From assembly GCA_002794035.1 (NCBI GenBank), contig PCXQ01000007.1:23938-87937 (forward strand): a stretch of DNA of 64,000 nucleotides. The letters are read 5' to 3'. How positions within the stretch are numbered: the first letter of the stretch is position 1; each line of letters begins with the position of its first letter. This DNA comes from Candidatus Yanofskybacteria bacterium CG10_big_fil_rev_8_21_14_0_10_36_16 (lineage in GTDB: Bacteria > Patescibacteria > Paceibacteria > 2-02-FULL-40-12 > IGHO2-01-FULL-4-A). This document shows, piece by piece, positions 50,223-58,072 of the stretch. Position numbers and translations under genes: made by a program. A model generated the notes under the pieces. The model was not told the origin of the DNA. It searched no databases and worked only from the letters and a program-made list of their open reading frames with translations.

Positions 50223-51191
50223 TTAATTATTCAGCAGGGTTAACACTTCAAACAATGCGCTCGGTGGTACGGTTAATCCATCTTCTTTAACCAATCGCTT
50301 TAAGTCTTGGATTATTGTTGATTCAATATATATTAAGGTATTGGGCATATCATTTAGTGCCGTGAATGCCAACAATGGATCCTTTTCTATGTTAGCTAAA
50401 GCATTATGACTTAAGGCCATTCTGCGGAAAACACCCAAAAGCTTTAAGTGAAAGGTTTTCCATTTGGGAGGTACAGGCACAGAAAGTAGTCGTGTATAAG
50501 TTCCTGTTACGGTTACAGAGTAATTTTTTAAAATACTAGAGGCCTCTCCTGTTTGATTTACTGCAAGTTCTTGAATTGCTTTTTGCATTATTGCTCCCTG
50601 AGCTAAAAATTGGTCTAAAAATGGACCTTCAAGGATAGAGGCAATTGTTTTCAAATATTCTTCCTGTGATTCTTTTGAATTGTTTGTTAGGTGAAATCCC
50701 TCCTCAGGTATGGGATCTGCTAATATCTGGTATGAATCATCAAGAATAGCCAAGGAGACCATATCTATACTTTCATTAAACTTAATACTCGTCGGTTTTA
50801 AATCGCCTGCATAAATACCAGCAACAACAGTATGTATGAAATTTTCGGTGACATTGCCAGGTTTTGTCTTAGATTCAGAAAATGCAGGTCCTACGCTTTC
50901 GTTAACCATAGGATTAAAACCTGACAGTATTTCCTCACCGTCTAAGTAACCATCCCTATCACTATCAGGATCAAATGGATCAGTGTTGTAGTTGGGTTCA
51001 CTGAAATCGGGTATTCCATCTTGATCCGTGTCTTTTGCTAAAGGGTTTTCTATTTTAGCTGATAAAACAGCAGACTGGCCTTTGTAAGAGATGTTTAAAA
51101 CGTCATTTTTTATATACAAACCCAGCCGGGCTATAAAAAAACCGGAAATGAGTAAGAGTATACCGAGGACTAATTTTAAGCGAGTAGACAT
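50223..51191 (-). CDS. Exported protein with thrombospondin type 3-like calcium repeats
   Basis: The 322 residues have an N-terminal TM/signal anchor (about 7-25) and two Asp-rich calcium-binding repeats (about 55-90: DTDQDGIPDFSE, DPDSDRDGYLDGEE) as in TSP3/EF-hand-like surface proteins. The remaining domain (about 110-322) is helical and unrecognised. It is the first gene of the minus-strand secretion-like cluster; its surface location fits a contact or adhesin-type role. Confidence 0.7.
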   Translation of the reverse strand: MSTRLKLVLGILLLISGFFIARLGLYIKNDVLNISYKGQSAVLSAKIENPLAKDTDQDGIPDFSEPNYNTDPFDPDSDRDGYLDGEEILSGFNPMVNESVGPAFSESKTKPGNVTENFIHTVVAGIYAGDLKPTSIKFNESIDMVSLAILDDSYQILADPIPEEGFHLTNNSKESQEEYLKTIASILEGPFLDQFLAQGAIMQKAIQELAVNQTGEASSILKNYSVTVTGTYTRLLSVPVPPKWKTFHLKLLGVFRRMALSHNALANIEKDPLLAFTALNDMPNTLIYIESTIIQDLKRLVKEDGLTVPPSALFEVLTLLNN

Positions 51192-51260
51192 TTAATGGCA
51201 GTAATAATGAGTTATAAAATTTAAAATTTATTGAAAATTACAAAATTTAAAATTACAAAA

Positions 51261-53027
51261 TTAGTCAGCCAACATTTTAAATTTAAATACTAGCACGGTG
51301 GTGCTTAGAAGGAGTACTGTAAATAGCAATATTGGTTTATCACCATACTTATTATACCACGAGTTCTTTGTCTTGAGAGCTACACCGCCTGTTAATAACT
51401 CCTGATCTTGGTTTTTTGTAATATTTTGTATTTTGCCGTTTGAGCTTATAGCATAAGAAAATCCTTCATTGGCAGATAAAATGAGAGGTTTTTTTAATTC
51501 TGACGCCCTGAATTTTGCTATTGCCAAATTTTGATTTATTATTGTTGGATTACCGTTAAAAATTGAGGTACTAGTAAGAACAGTTAAAATATCGGAATTT
51601 TTAGAAGCATTCTTGACAATATTTGGTGATAAAAGATCTGAACAAACAATAGGTTTTATATTGTAACCATTATCAGAACCAATTGATGAAGAAGGATTCT
51701 CACCTATTGAAAAACCTCGATCCGAAATGAAATTTATTAGAGAGTTAGGATTAAAAATTCTTATTAATAATTGAACATGATAAGGCAAAAACTCTCCTCC
51801 TGGTGTTAAAAATCTTTTATCATAATGTCCTAAGGCGCCCTTGTTGGTGTTTGTGACAATTACTCTCGACAACTGTCGTCCAAATTGATCAACCACACGG
51901 GAGTTGTCAATTACAAGGGCAGGTTTTTTAAAAAGACGAGAATAGAAATCAAATACTTGTTCAGGAGTCTGAAATTTTTGTAAGTTTTTTGAAAAATTAC
52001 TTCCTTCAGGCATTAAAATAATATCAGTTTCAGGATGTTCTTGTGATATTTTTTTAAGAAGTTCAAGTTGTTTTTTGAATTTCTTTAAGTTTTCTTCAGC
52101 TGTTAAGTCTTCTGATTGGTGTTGGGTCTGGATTATTGCATAGTTGATGTGGTGGGGTGTCGATTTTTCAAAATTGAAATTAATTTTTTCAATTAATTTT
52201 GGAACAAAAGTTAACACGATTATAGATAAAGCTATAGAAAAAATTCTTAAGTTTATCCCCTTCTCTTTTGCGCCGGGTGTTAAGATTTTTTTAATACGAA
52301 ATATAAAACTGGGGGTTATTTCTTTTATTAATACAAGATAGATCAGGATGTTTACTGAAATTATTAAAAACAAAACCCCGTATATGCCCAGATATGAAGA
52401 CAACCAAAGGGCAAGAGAATTATCGGATAAAGCATATGCCAGATTGCCAATTGTCCAATGAGGACCCAATAATGTTCCTGGTCCATACCACAAGATTCCA
52501 AACCACCATGCACGAATATATTCTGTTAATACTAAAATTGAAGGAATTAACAAAAAGTTAAAAAGGTATTTCTTGTTGTTTGGTAAAAAATTCCTCAACC
52601 ATACAGAAGAAGCTGCAAATACACCCCACAGTAAAGCCATTCCAAATGAGCTAACAATATAAACCAAGTAAACCAGAACCAATGAAAGCAATTCGTTTTC
52701 AATTCCAAGATCAGTAATTGGGTGGATAGAGAAAAACCATCTAAAAATTATTAGAAAATAAATAAAACCGGCGACAAAGCCGATCGAGAATAATTTGCGT
52801 AAATGTTTTTTGGTCTTGTTGTGCAGTATATCGTGCAATAAGCCTTCATTGTCTTGTGAAAATAAAGCAAAAAACAAGGGCACGAATCCTATCCAAACTA
52901 AAAACCCCAAATCAACTTCCCAGCCGGGATAAGAAAGTGACAACAATAAACCACTAATACTGGCTAGTAAATATTTTTTACCAGAATCTTTTGGTGATAT
53001 CAGTTTTATTTTATGTTTGAAATCCAA
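51261..53027 (-). CDS. lnt: Apolipoprotein N-acyltransferase
   Basis: Lnt adds the third acyl chain to lipoproteins in the membrane. The 588 residues contain about six to eight N-terminal TM segments (15-250), a nitrilase domain (about 295-540) and a C-terminal TM (about 563-582). The catalytic triad is visible as Glu in ILMPEGSNF (about 343), Lys in GHYDKRFLTPGGEFLPY (about 405) and Cys in KPIVCSDLLSP (about 460). It is longer than usual because of extra loops between membrane segments. Confidence 0.92.
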   Translation of the reverse strand: MDFKHKIKLISPKDSGKKYLLASISGLLLSLSYPGWEVDLGFLVWIGFVPLFFALFSQDNEGLLHDILHNKTKKHLRKLFSIGFVAGFIYFLIIFRWFFSIHPITDLGIENELLSLVLVYLVYIVSSFGMALLWGVFAASSVWLRNFLPNNKKYLFNFLLIPSILVLTEYIRAWWFGILWYGPGTLLGPHWTIGNLAYALSDNSLALWLSSYLGIYGVLFLIISVNILIYLVLIKEITPSFIFRIKKILTPGAKEKGINLRIFSIALSIIVLTFVPKLIEKINFNFEKSTPHHINYAIIQTQHQSEDLTAEENLKKFKKQLELLKKISQEHPETDIILMPEGSNFSKNLQKFQTPEQVFDFYSRLFKKPALVIDNSRVVDQFGRQLSRVIVTNTNKGALGHYDKRFLTPGGEFLPYHVQLLIRIFNPNSLINFISDRGFSIGENPSSSIGSDNGYNIKPIVCSDLLSPNIVKNASKNSDILTVLTSTSIFNGNPTIINQNLAIAKFRASELKKPLILSANEGFSYAISSNGKIQNITKNQDQELLTGGVALKTKNSWYNKYGDKPILLFTVLLLSTTVLVFKFKMLAD

Positions 53028-53031
53028 AGTT

Positions 53032-53160
53032 TAAAATTTAAAACTAAAACTAAATCCAAAATCCAAATTTTAAAAATAAAAAACTCTGAACTGTTGGGGA
53101 TTTAAATATTGGTTTGGATTTTGAAGTTGGAGTTTTGGATTTAAAAATTTTAATAAAAAA
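53032..53160. repeat. Spacer dyad built of AATCCAAA-type words
   Basis: ACTAAATCCAAAATCCAAA on one side and TTGGATTTTGAAGTTGGA with TTTTGGATTTAAA on the other form an imperfect dyad of short repeated words, filling the lnt-rsmA spacer. Confidence 0.5.
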
Positions 53161-53170
53161 CCTAAGTGAT

Positions 53171-54013
53171 TTACATTACCAACTGTTTCGCTACCTTATT
53201 CCATTCTTCAATGGTTAGAGTCTCAGCTCGTCTCCCTGGATCAATGTTTATCTCCTCTAGAATTTTAATTATCTTCTGCTTGTCTATCTTGAGTTGCTTG
53301 CTTAAATTATTGGATATTTTTTTTCTTTTTTCTGAGAATCCCGCTTTGACTACTTTGAAAAATTTTTCATCATCAACACCAGAGACAGAAGATTTGTGGG
53401 GTAGCATTTTTATGATTGCTGAATCAACTTCAGGTTGAGGATAAAAATTAGTTCTAGGCACTTTTGATATTACTTTTGGTTTGGAATAATATTGGACAGA
53501 AACTGCCAGCAAACTCATTTTTGGCGGCCTTGCTGTGATTCTTCGGGCTACTTCCTTTTGAATCATTAATACAACTTGTTTGGGCTTTGTTTCTTTCCAG
53601 TTATTAGATTCAAAAATATTTCTTATTAACCTCGATGTTAGATAATATGGGATATTGCCAACTACACTGCAGTCAACAATTTGTTTCTTATAATCATTTG
53701 GCTTAAACAATAGTATATCCTCATTTATTATTTTAACATTTTTATAATATTGAAACTTGTTTTTTAAATATTCTGATAGGTTGTCATCTTTTTCTACAGC
53801 TATAACATTTGCGCCTGTTGTTGCTAAAAAATCAGTTAGTATACCCAGTCCGGGCCCAACTTCAATTACAGTTTCATTTGGTTTTAATTCTAATGTCTCA
53901 GTAATCTTTTTGTAGGTTCCTTCATTAACTAAAAAATTCTGCCCCATTGATTTTTTGGGTCTAATATTAAGAAGTCTTAATTCCCTTTTTATTTCAGCAG
54001 TTAAATTTTTCAT
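53171..54013 (-). CDS. rsmA: 16S rRNA dimethyladenosine transferase RsmA (KsgA)
   Basis: The enzyme dimethylates two adjacent adenines near the 3' end of 16S rRNA, with SAM as the donor. The 280 residues carry the N-terminal KKSMGQNFLVNEGTYKKI, SAM-binding VIEVGPGLGILTDFL (about 52-66) and the catalytic motif VVGNIPYYLTSRL (about 118-130). The C-terminal helical domain is complete. Confidence 0.95.
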   Translation of the reverse strand: MKNLTAEIKRELRLLNIRPKKSMGQNFLVNEGTYKKITETLELKPNETVIEVGPGLGILTDFLATTGANVIAVEKDDNLSEYLKNKFQYYKNVKIINEDILLFKPNDYKKQIVDCSVVGNIPYYLTSRLIRNIFESNNWKETKPKQVVLMIQKEVARRITARPPKMSLLAVSVQYYSKPKVISKVPRTNFYPQPEVDSAIIKMLPHKSSVSGVDDEKFFKVVKAGFSEKRKKISNNLSKQLKIDKQKIIKILEEINIDPGRRAETLTIEEWNKVAKQLVM

Positions 54014-54107
54014 GGATTGACTTTTAAATTATTTTTGATATTGTTATAAACGGTTATTGTAAAACATGTTTGGTTATTAAAAATAAAAAACAGAAAGGAG
54101 AGTTGGA

Positions 54108-54461
54108 ATGAGAGATGGTGCGCAAGATGTATCAATGAGTTTCAGGGAACTTCTTTTGGCAAAAAGGAAAGAACTTTGTGATAGTCGTGGGTTAAGTATG
54201 AATGGCAATCATGATACTGGCGACTCGGTAGATCTTGCCAATGAGCTTTTGGAGATAGGAGTAGAAGTAGAAAGGCATAACCGAGGTTCTGCTGTGTGTA
54301 AAGAAATTAATGCTGCGTTAGAACGGGTTAATGATGGGACTTTTGGTTATTGTCAGGAATGCGAGGAACCTATTCCTGCCAAACGATTGGACGCTGTGCC
54401 TTGGGCACGGCGATGTGTTTCATGTCAGGAAGAGGCGGAAAGATCTCAGTCCTCTGTTTAA
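54108..54461 (+). CDS. DksA/TraR-family zinc-finger protein
   Basis: The 117 residues have an N-terminal helical part (about 8-75) and a C4 zinc finger (CQECEEPIPAKRLDAVPWARRCVSC, positions about 82-106, Cys at both ends). DksA-like proteins bind RNA polymerase at the secondary channel. The tip DxxA motif of true DksA is not clear, so its regulatory activity is uncertain. A strong AAAGGAG precedes the ATG, and its own terminator follows. Confidence 0.85.
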   Translation: MRDGAQDVSMSFRELLLAKRKELCDSRGLSMNGNHDTGDSVDLANELLEIGVEVERHNRGSAVCKEINAALERVNDGTFGYCQECEEPIPAKRLDAVPWARRCVSCQEEAERSQSSV

Positions 54462-54473
54462 AATTTTTTATGT

Positions 54474-54506
54474 ACCCTAAGCATTTTGCCTTGGGGTTTT
54501 GTTTTA
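54474..54506 (+). terminator. Terminator of the DksA-like gene
   Basis: ACCCTAAG and CTTGGGGT form a stem with one wobble or mismatch, followed by T-rich sequence. Confidence 0.65.
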
Positions 54507-54519
54507 TTATAACACTTAC

Positions 54520-56484
54520 TTAGTAGAATATACTTTCTTCTTCTGTTGTTACCCCATCGCTTAAAGGAGAAAAATCAAGAAGTTTCTCTGGTATTTCAAA
54601 TAAAAATCTGGAGGGTGGGTTGAATTGGGCTGATCCATAAAGCATTCTTTGTCTGCAGTAAGTCATATGTAGTTGTTTTTTAGCACGAGTGATGCCCACA
54701 TAACAAAGGCGTCTTTCTTCTTCAAGCTCCGCAGGTTCGATAATGGACCGTGAGTGAGGGAACACTCCTTCTTCCATTCCTGCCAAAAATACCAAAGGAA
54801 ACTCAAGGCCTTTTACAGAGTGCAAAGTCATAAGATTAACCGCGTCTTTGTTTGTTTCAAGTTTGTCAGTTTCTTGTATTAAGGCAACTTCCTGTAAAAA
54901 CTGGTGAAGACCTTCCGGTTTTTCTAGCTCATCAAATTTTTTGGTTGCAGTTAATATTTCTTTTACGTTTTCCCATCTCTCTTCCCCATCAATTGTTTTA
55001 TCAAGAAGGTAAAACTCATAGCCTGTTTTTTTGAGTATGTTTTTTACAAGCTCGCTGGGGTTTTGGGTTTGAGCTTGTTCTCTAAAGCTGTCTATCGAAA
55101 GAATTAATTGGTTAAATGATTCATTTTGTCCAGGAGATATACTGCCTGCCATGTAGCCCTTTAGCCCTGTTTCAAAGAAAGACAAATCGCCCCTTCCTGC
55201 TACTTGCTTTAGTTTTGCTAAAAATAGATTTCCAAGACCTCTTTGTGGGACGTTAAAAATTCTTTCAAAAGAAAAATTATCATTCGGGTTTAAGGCAAGA
55301 CGTAAGTAAGCCAGAATATCTTTTACCTCTCTTCTTTCATAGAATTTTAATCCGCCAAGTATCCTATATGGAATACCATGCTTAAGCATTGATTCTTCAA
55401 TGCTTCTAGACTGAGCATGAGTGCGGTAAAGAATTGTCGAATCATTTAATTTTTGGCCCATTTTTAATGATTCTTTGATCTTGCTTATGATATACTCCCC
55501 CTCCACGCTATCTTCTGGAAGTTCTTTAAGGAATAACTTTTCACCCTCCTCATTTTTTGTCCACAGGTCTTTCTTTTTTTGTGATTTGTTGTTTTTTATA
55601 ACAGAGTTTGCTGCGTTGAGAATATTTTGAGTTGATCGGTAATTTTGCTCAAGCTTTATTACTTTTGCTTCGGGGTAATCTTCTTCAAAGTTTAAAATGT
55701 TTTTAATATCAGCACCGCGCCACAAATAAATTGATTGGGCATCATCCCCTATAACAAAAAGGTTGCGGTGTTTTTTGGCTAGAAGATTAGTCCAAATATA
55801 TTGGGCATGATTTGTGTCCTGGTATTCATCTATTAGAATATAACGGAAAATATTTTGGTATTTTTCTAGTATTGCAGGATTTTCTCGGAACAATCTTACA
55901 CAAACCATTATTAAGTCATCAAAATCCATCGCATTGTTTTTTGCTAGGCGTTTCTGGTATTCCGTATAAGCTGTAGCTACAGTTTTATCAAAAAATTCGT
56001 GAGCTTGATTTGAAAAACTTTCAGGATCAAGGAGTAGATTTTTTGCGCTGGATATTTTTGCAAGAATCGTCTTCGGATTAAACTTTTTAATGTTAATTTT
56101 TAAATCATTCATCACGGTTTTGATTAATGAAAGCTGATCTCCAGCATCATAAATTGTGAAGCCGTGGCCATAGTTTACGTGTGGTGCTTCTTTTCGAAGA
56201 ATGCGGGCACAAACAGAATGGAACGTACCCATGAGAGGCATTGAATTCGAAGGTGTTTTTAGTAAATTTCTTACACGCTGAGCCATTTCGTTTGATGCTT
56301 TGTTGGTGAATGTAACAGCTAGAACATTAGCAGGACTTATTCCTTCGGATATCATATATGCTATTCTATGTGTTAATGCTTTTGTTTTGCCACTCCCTGC
56401 TCCTGCCAATATCAAAACAGGGCCTTTGGTTGCCCTGACTGCTTCAATTTGTTTGTCGTTTAGGTCTTTGAAAATGTTTTCCAT
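54520..56484 (-). CDS. UvrD/PcrA-type superfamily 1 DNA helicase
   Basis: The helicase unwinds DNA 3' to 5' in repair and replication-fork clearing. The 654 residues from the ATG at 56484 (MENIFKDLNDKQ) contain Walker A AGAGSGKTKAL (about 28-38), Walker B ILIDEYQDTNHAQY, QNYRSTQNIL (motif IV), VNLMTLHSVKGLEFPLVFLAG (motif V) and YVGITRAKKQLH (motif VI). An apparent upstream extension would run into tRNA-Ala and is rejected. A PcrA-like role is likely. Confidence 0.95.
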   Translation of the reverse strand: MENIFKDLNDKQIEAVRATKGPVLILAGAGSGKTKALTHRIAYMISEGISPANVLAVTFTNKASNEMAQRVRNLLKTPSNSMPLMGTFHSVCARILRKEAPHVNYGHGFTIYDAGDQLSLIKTVMNDLKINIKKFNPKTILAKISSAKNLLLDPESFSNQAHEFFDKTVATAYTEYQKRLAKNNAMDFDDLIMVCVRLFRENPAILEKYQNIFRYILIDEYQDTNHAQYIWTNLLAKKHRNLFVIGDDAQSIYLWRGADIKNILNFEEDYPEAKVIKLEQNYRSTQNILNAANSVIKNNKSQKKKDLWTKNEEGEKLFLKELPEDSVEGEYIISKIKESLKMGQKLNDSTILYRTHAQSRSIEESMLKHGIPYRILGGLKFYERREVKDILAYLRLALNPNDNFSFERIFNVPQRGLGNLFLAKLKQVAGRGDLSFFETGLKGYMAGSISPGQNESFNQLILSIDSFREQAQTQNPSELVKNILKKTGYEFYLLDKTIDGEERWENVKEILTATKKFDELEKPEGLHQFLQEVALIQETDKLETNKDAVNLMTLHSVKGLEFPLVFLAGMEEGVFPHSRSIIEPAELEEERRLCYVGITRAKKQLHMTYCRQRMLYGSAQFNPPSRFLFEIPEKLLDFSPLSDGVTTEEESIFY

Positions 56485-56509
56485 GAATATCTGAATCAAT
56501 AGCTGAGTC

Positions 56510-56583
56510 TGGTGGACCCAGCGAGAATCGAACTCGCGCCTCGACAATGCGAATGTCGCGTCGTGCCACTAGACTATGGGCCC
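56510..56583 (-). tRNA. tRNA-Ala(CGC)
   Basis: The acceptor GGGCCCA/TGGGTCC contains the G3-U70 alanine identity pair. The anticodon stem-loop CGACA-TTCGCAT-TGTCG gives CGC. The 3' CCA is encoded. It ends 26 bases before the helicase start codon and may share its transcript. Confidence 0.93.
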
Positions 56584-56646
56584 AGATTAACAAAATATCA
56601 TTTTAAAAAGAAAAAAGCCACCACTATTCATTTTAAAATTTTATAA

Positions 56647-56744
56647 GTTTGTTCAAGCTCAAGGCGTACGCGAGGAACGAATCGAGGCGTATAAATAATA
56701 CGCTGAGGGAGTACCGAAGCGGATAACGAAGAGATTGAGCAAAC
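56647..56744. repeat. Large imperfect stem-loop near tRNA-Ala
   Basis: GTTTGTTCAAGCTC (56647 on) pairs imperfectly with GATTGAGCAAAC (ending 56744). Inside is GCGTAT-AAATA-ATACGC with flanking CGAGG words. It lies upstream of the tRNA-Ala gene. Sequence 56584-56646 shows nothing else. Confidence 0.55.
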
Positions 56745-56766
56745 CCGAAGGGTTAAAAAACACAAA

Positions 56767-56790
56767 AAGCCCCGCTTATTTAGGGGGCTT
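56767..56790. terminator. Terminator upstream of tRNA-Ala
   Basis: AAGCCCC and GGGGGCTT arms with T-rich sequence on both strands. It probably ends the minus-strand gene at 56878-57468. Confidence 0.65.
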
Positions 56791-56877
56791 GTATTTTTTA
56801 ACCTATAAATTTTAAACAGCTTTTAAGTGGAGAAACTACAATAATGATTAAATATGCCACCTAGGCATATTTATTTT

Positions 56878-57468
56878 CTAGACCTTAGAAATAGACTTGA
56901 GAAGAGAAATGATATCTTTAAGAATATCTACATCATCAGTGTTGCCAAATGTGTTGTTTACGGCATTGTGCCACTCCGTGTTGTTCTCGTGTCTTAAGGG
57001 CAGTTTAAATGAGATTCCTGTTCTTTTAAATACGTGTCCTCTGTTGATGTATCCGACAAAAGATGGCCTTGTTTCAACTTTCAAATTAGAAGCAAGATTT
57101 ATAACTTCTCGTCGTACTTTTTCTAGGAGGTCCAAAGGTTCATTGGTGTCTTCCTCGTCTCCTTCATCAATGGATATGTGCATTTCTTTCATAAATTTTT
57201 TATCAAAATCGGGGTCAGCCTCAATAGTATCTCCGGGTTCTCCAGGTGGTGCTATCAGTTTTGGTCCTTTTTCTGAGCCCAGTTTGTTTATCCAAATTTC
57301 TAAGCCAACTTGCAAAGACATAGACCATCCTAAGGGAACCAGCCTTTCATTTACTGCTCTTCGGATTGTTTCTTCCTGACTCAAAACAACTTCATCGAAC
57401 ATGTTGATTATTTCTTCAACTGCTTGCATAACTTCTTCTGGTATGTCGGGTGTATCAGGAAATTGCAT
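56878..57468 (-). CDS. Hypothetical acidic protein
   Basis: The 196 residues are strongly acidic, with an N-terminal PDTPDIPEEVMQAVEEI helix, a middle DEGDEEDTNEPLDLLEKV segment and no TM segment. No family is recognised. GGAG lies just before the ATG and a terminator follows. It belongs to the group of single-gene, Shine-Dalgarno-led orphans in this window. Confidence 0.65.
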   Translation of the reverse strand: MQFPDTPDIPEEVMQAVEEIINMFDEVVLSQEETIRRAVNERLVPLGWSMSLQVGLEIWINKLGSEKGPKLIAPPGEPGDTIEADPDFDKKFMKEMHISIDEGDEEDTNEPLDLLEKVRREVINLASNLKVETRPSFVGYINRGHVFKRTGISFKLPLRHENNTEWHNAVNNTFGNTDDVDILKDIISLLKSISKV

Positions 57469-57625
57469 GGTTTTTCTCCATATTTATATGTTAAAAGCAA
57501 CTGGTTAAAACATTAAGGGATTTTAATTTTTTTCGCAAGTATAAAATTTGATTATTAATCCAGAATGCGAACCTGTTTTAAACATTTGATAAATGTTAAT
57601 ATTAAACATATAAAGCATTGTTTAT

Positions 57626-58003
57626 ATGATTTTTATTGATTATATAATTTGGCACTACACTGTTGCCCCATCTGCTATTTGGGAAATAATGGGCAACTAC
57701 ATTAAAGGTGCTTGGCACAGGTTTTTAATTACTCGCCATTTGCAGACCCTGTTTGCTCCTTGGCATAAACGCCAACCTTCTGATTTGGCCAAGAAGGGAG
57801 ATGCCACAGCAAAAGTATTAGACTTAATGGCTGATTTTTATATACGCATTCTTGCGGCAGGCGCGAGGCTTTTGATTGTGTTTTTTGGATTTTTGTTTCA
57901 AGCAATTATTTTTATTGGTTTTATATTATTTTTTGTTTTGTGGGTATTGTGGCCCATTGTTGCCATCTATTTTGTAATTCGAGGATTAATTTTGGTTTTT
58001 TAA
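57626..58003 (+). CDS. Hypothetical membrane protein upstream of the Clp ATPase
   Basis: The 125 residues have a partly amphipathic N-terminal half (IIWHYTVAPSAIWEIM, HRFLITRHLQTLFAPWHKRQP) and two C-terminal TM segments (about 75-100 and 102-122). It is 70 bases before the Clp gene, in the same direction. It may tether or partner the membrane-anchored Clp ATPase; this is inference from position. Confidence 0.65.
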   Translation: MIFIDYIIWHYTVAPSAIWEIMGNYIKGAWHRFLITRHLQTLFAPWHKRQPSDLAKKGDATAKVLDLMADFYIRILAAGARLLIVFFGFLFQAIIFIGFILFFVLWVLWPIVAIYFVIRGLILVF

Positions 58004-58008
58004 AAAAA

Positions 58009-58059
58009 TGAATAGTGAACCATGAATTCTAGTTGCCCATAATTCATAGTTCTAAATTC
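58009..58059. repeat. Spacer hairpin built of 7-bp TGAATNN words
   Basis: TGAATAG, TGAACCA and TGAATTC follow each other with period 7. The right arm read on the other strand has GAATTTA, GAACTA and TGAATTA. The arms pair around AGTTGCCC. It fills the spacer just before the Clp gene. Confidence 0.55.
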
Positions 58060-58072
58060 TTTATTTTTTGTT

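Noticed and set aside
40986..51191. Integrated conjugative element
   Set aside because: No relaxase, integrase or attachment repeats were seen; the cluster is better described as a resident secretion-like system.
56485..56547. N-terminal extension of the helicase
   Set aside because: It would be translated from tRNA-Ala sequence; the ATG at 56484 gives the normal family N-terminus.
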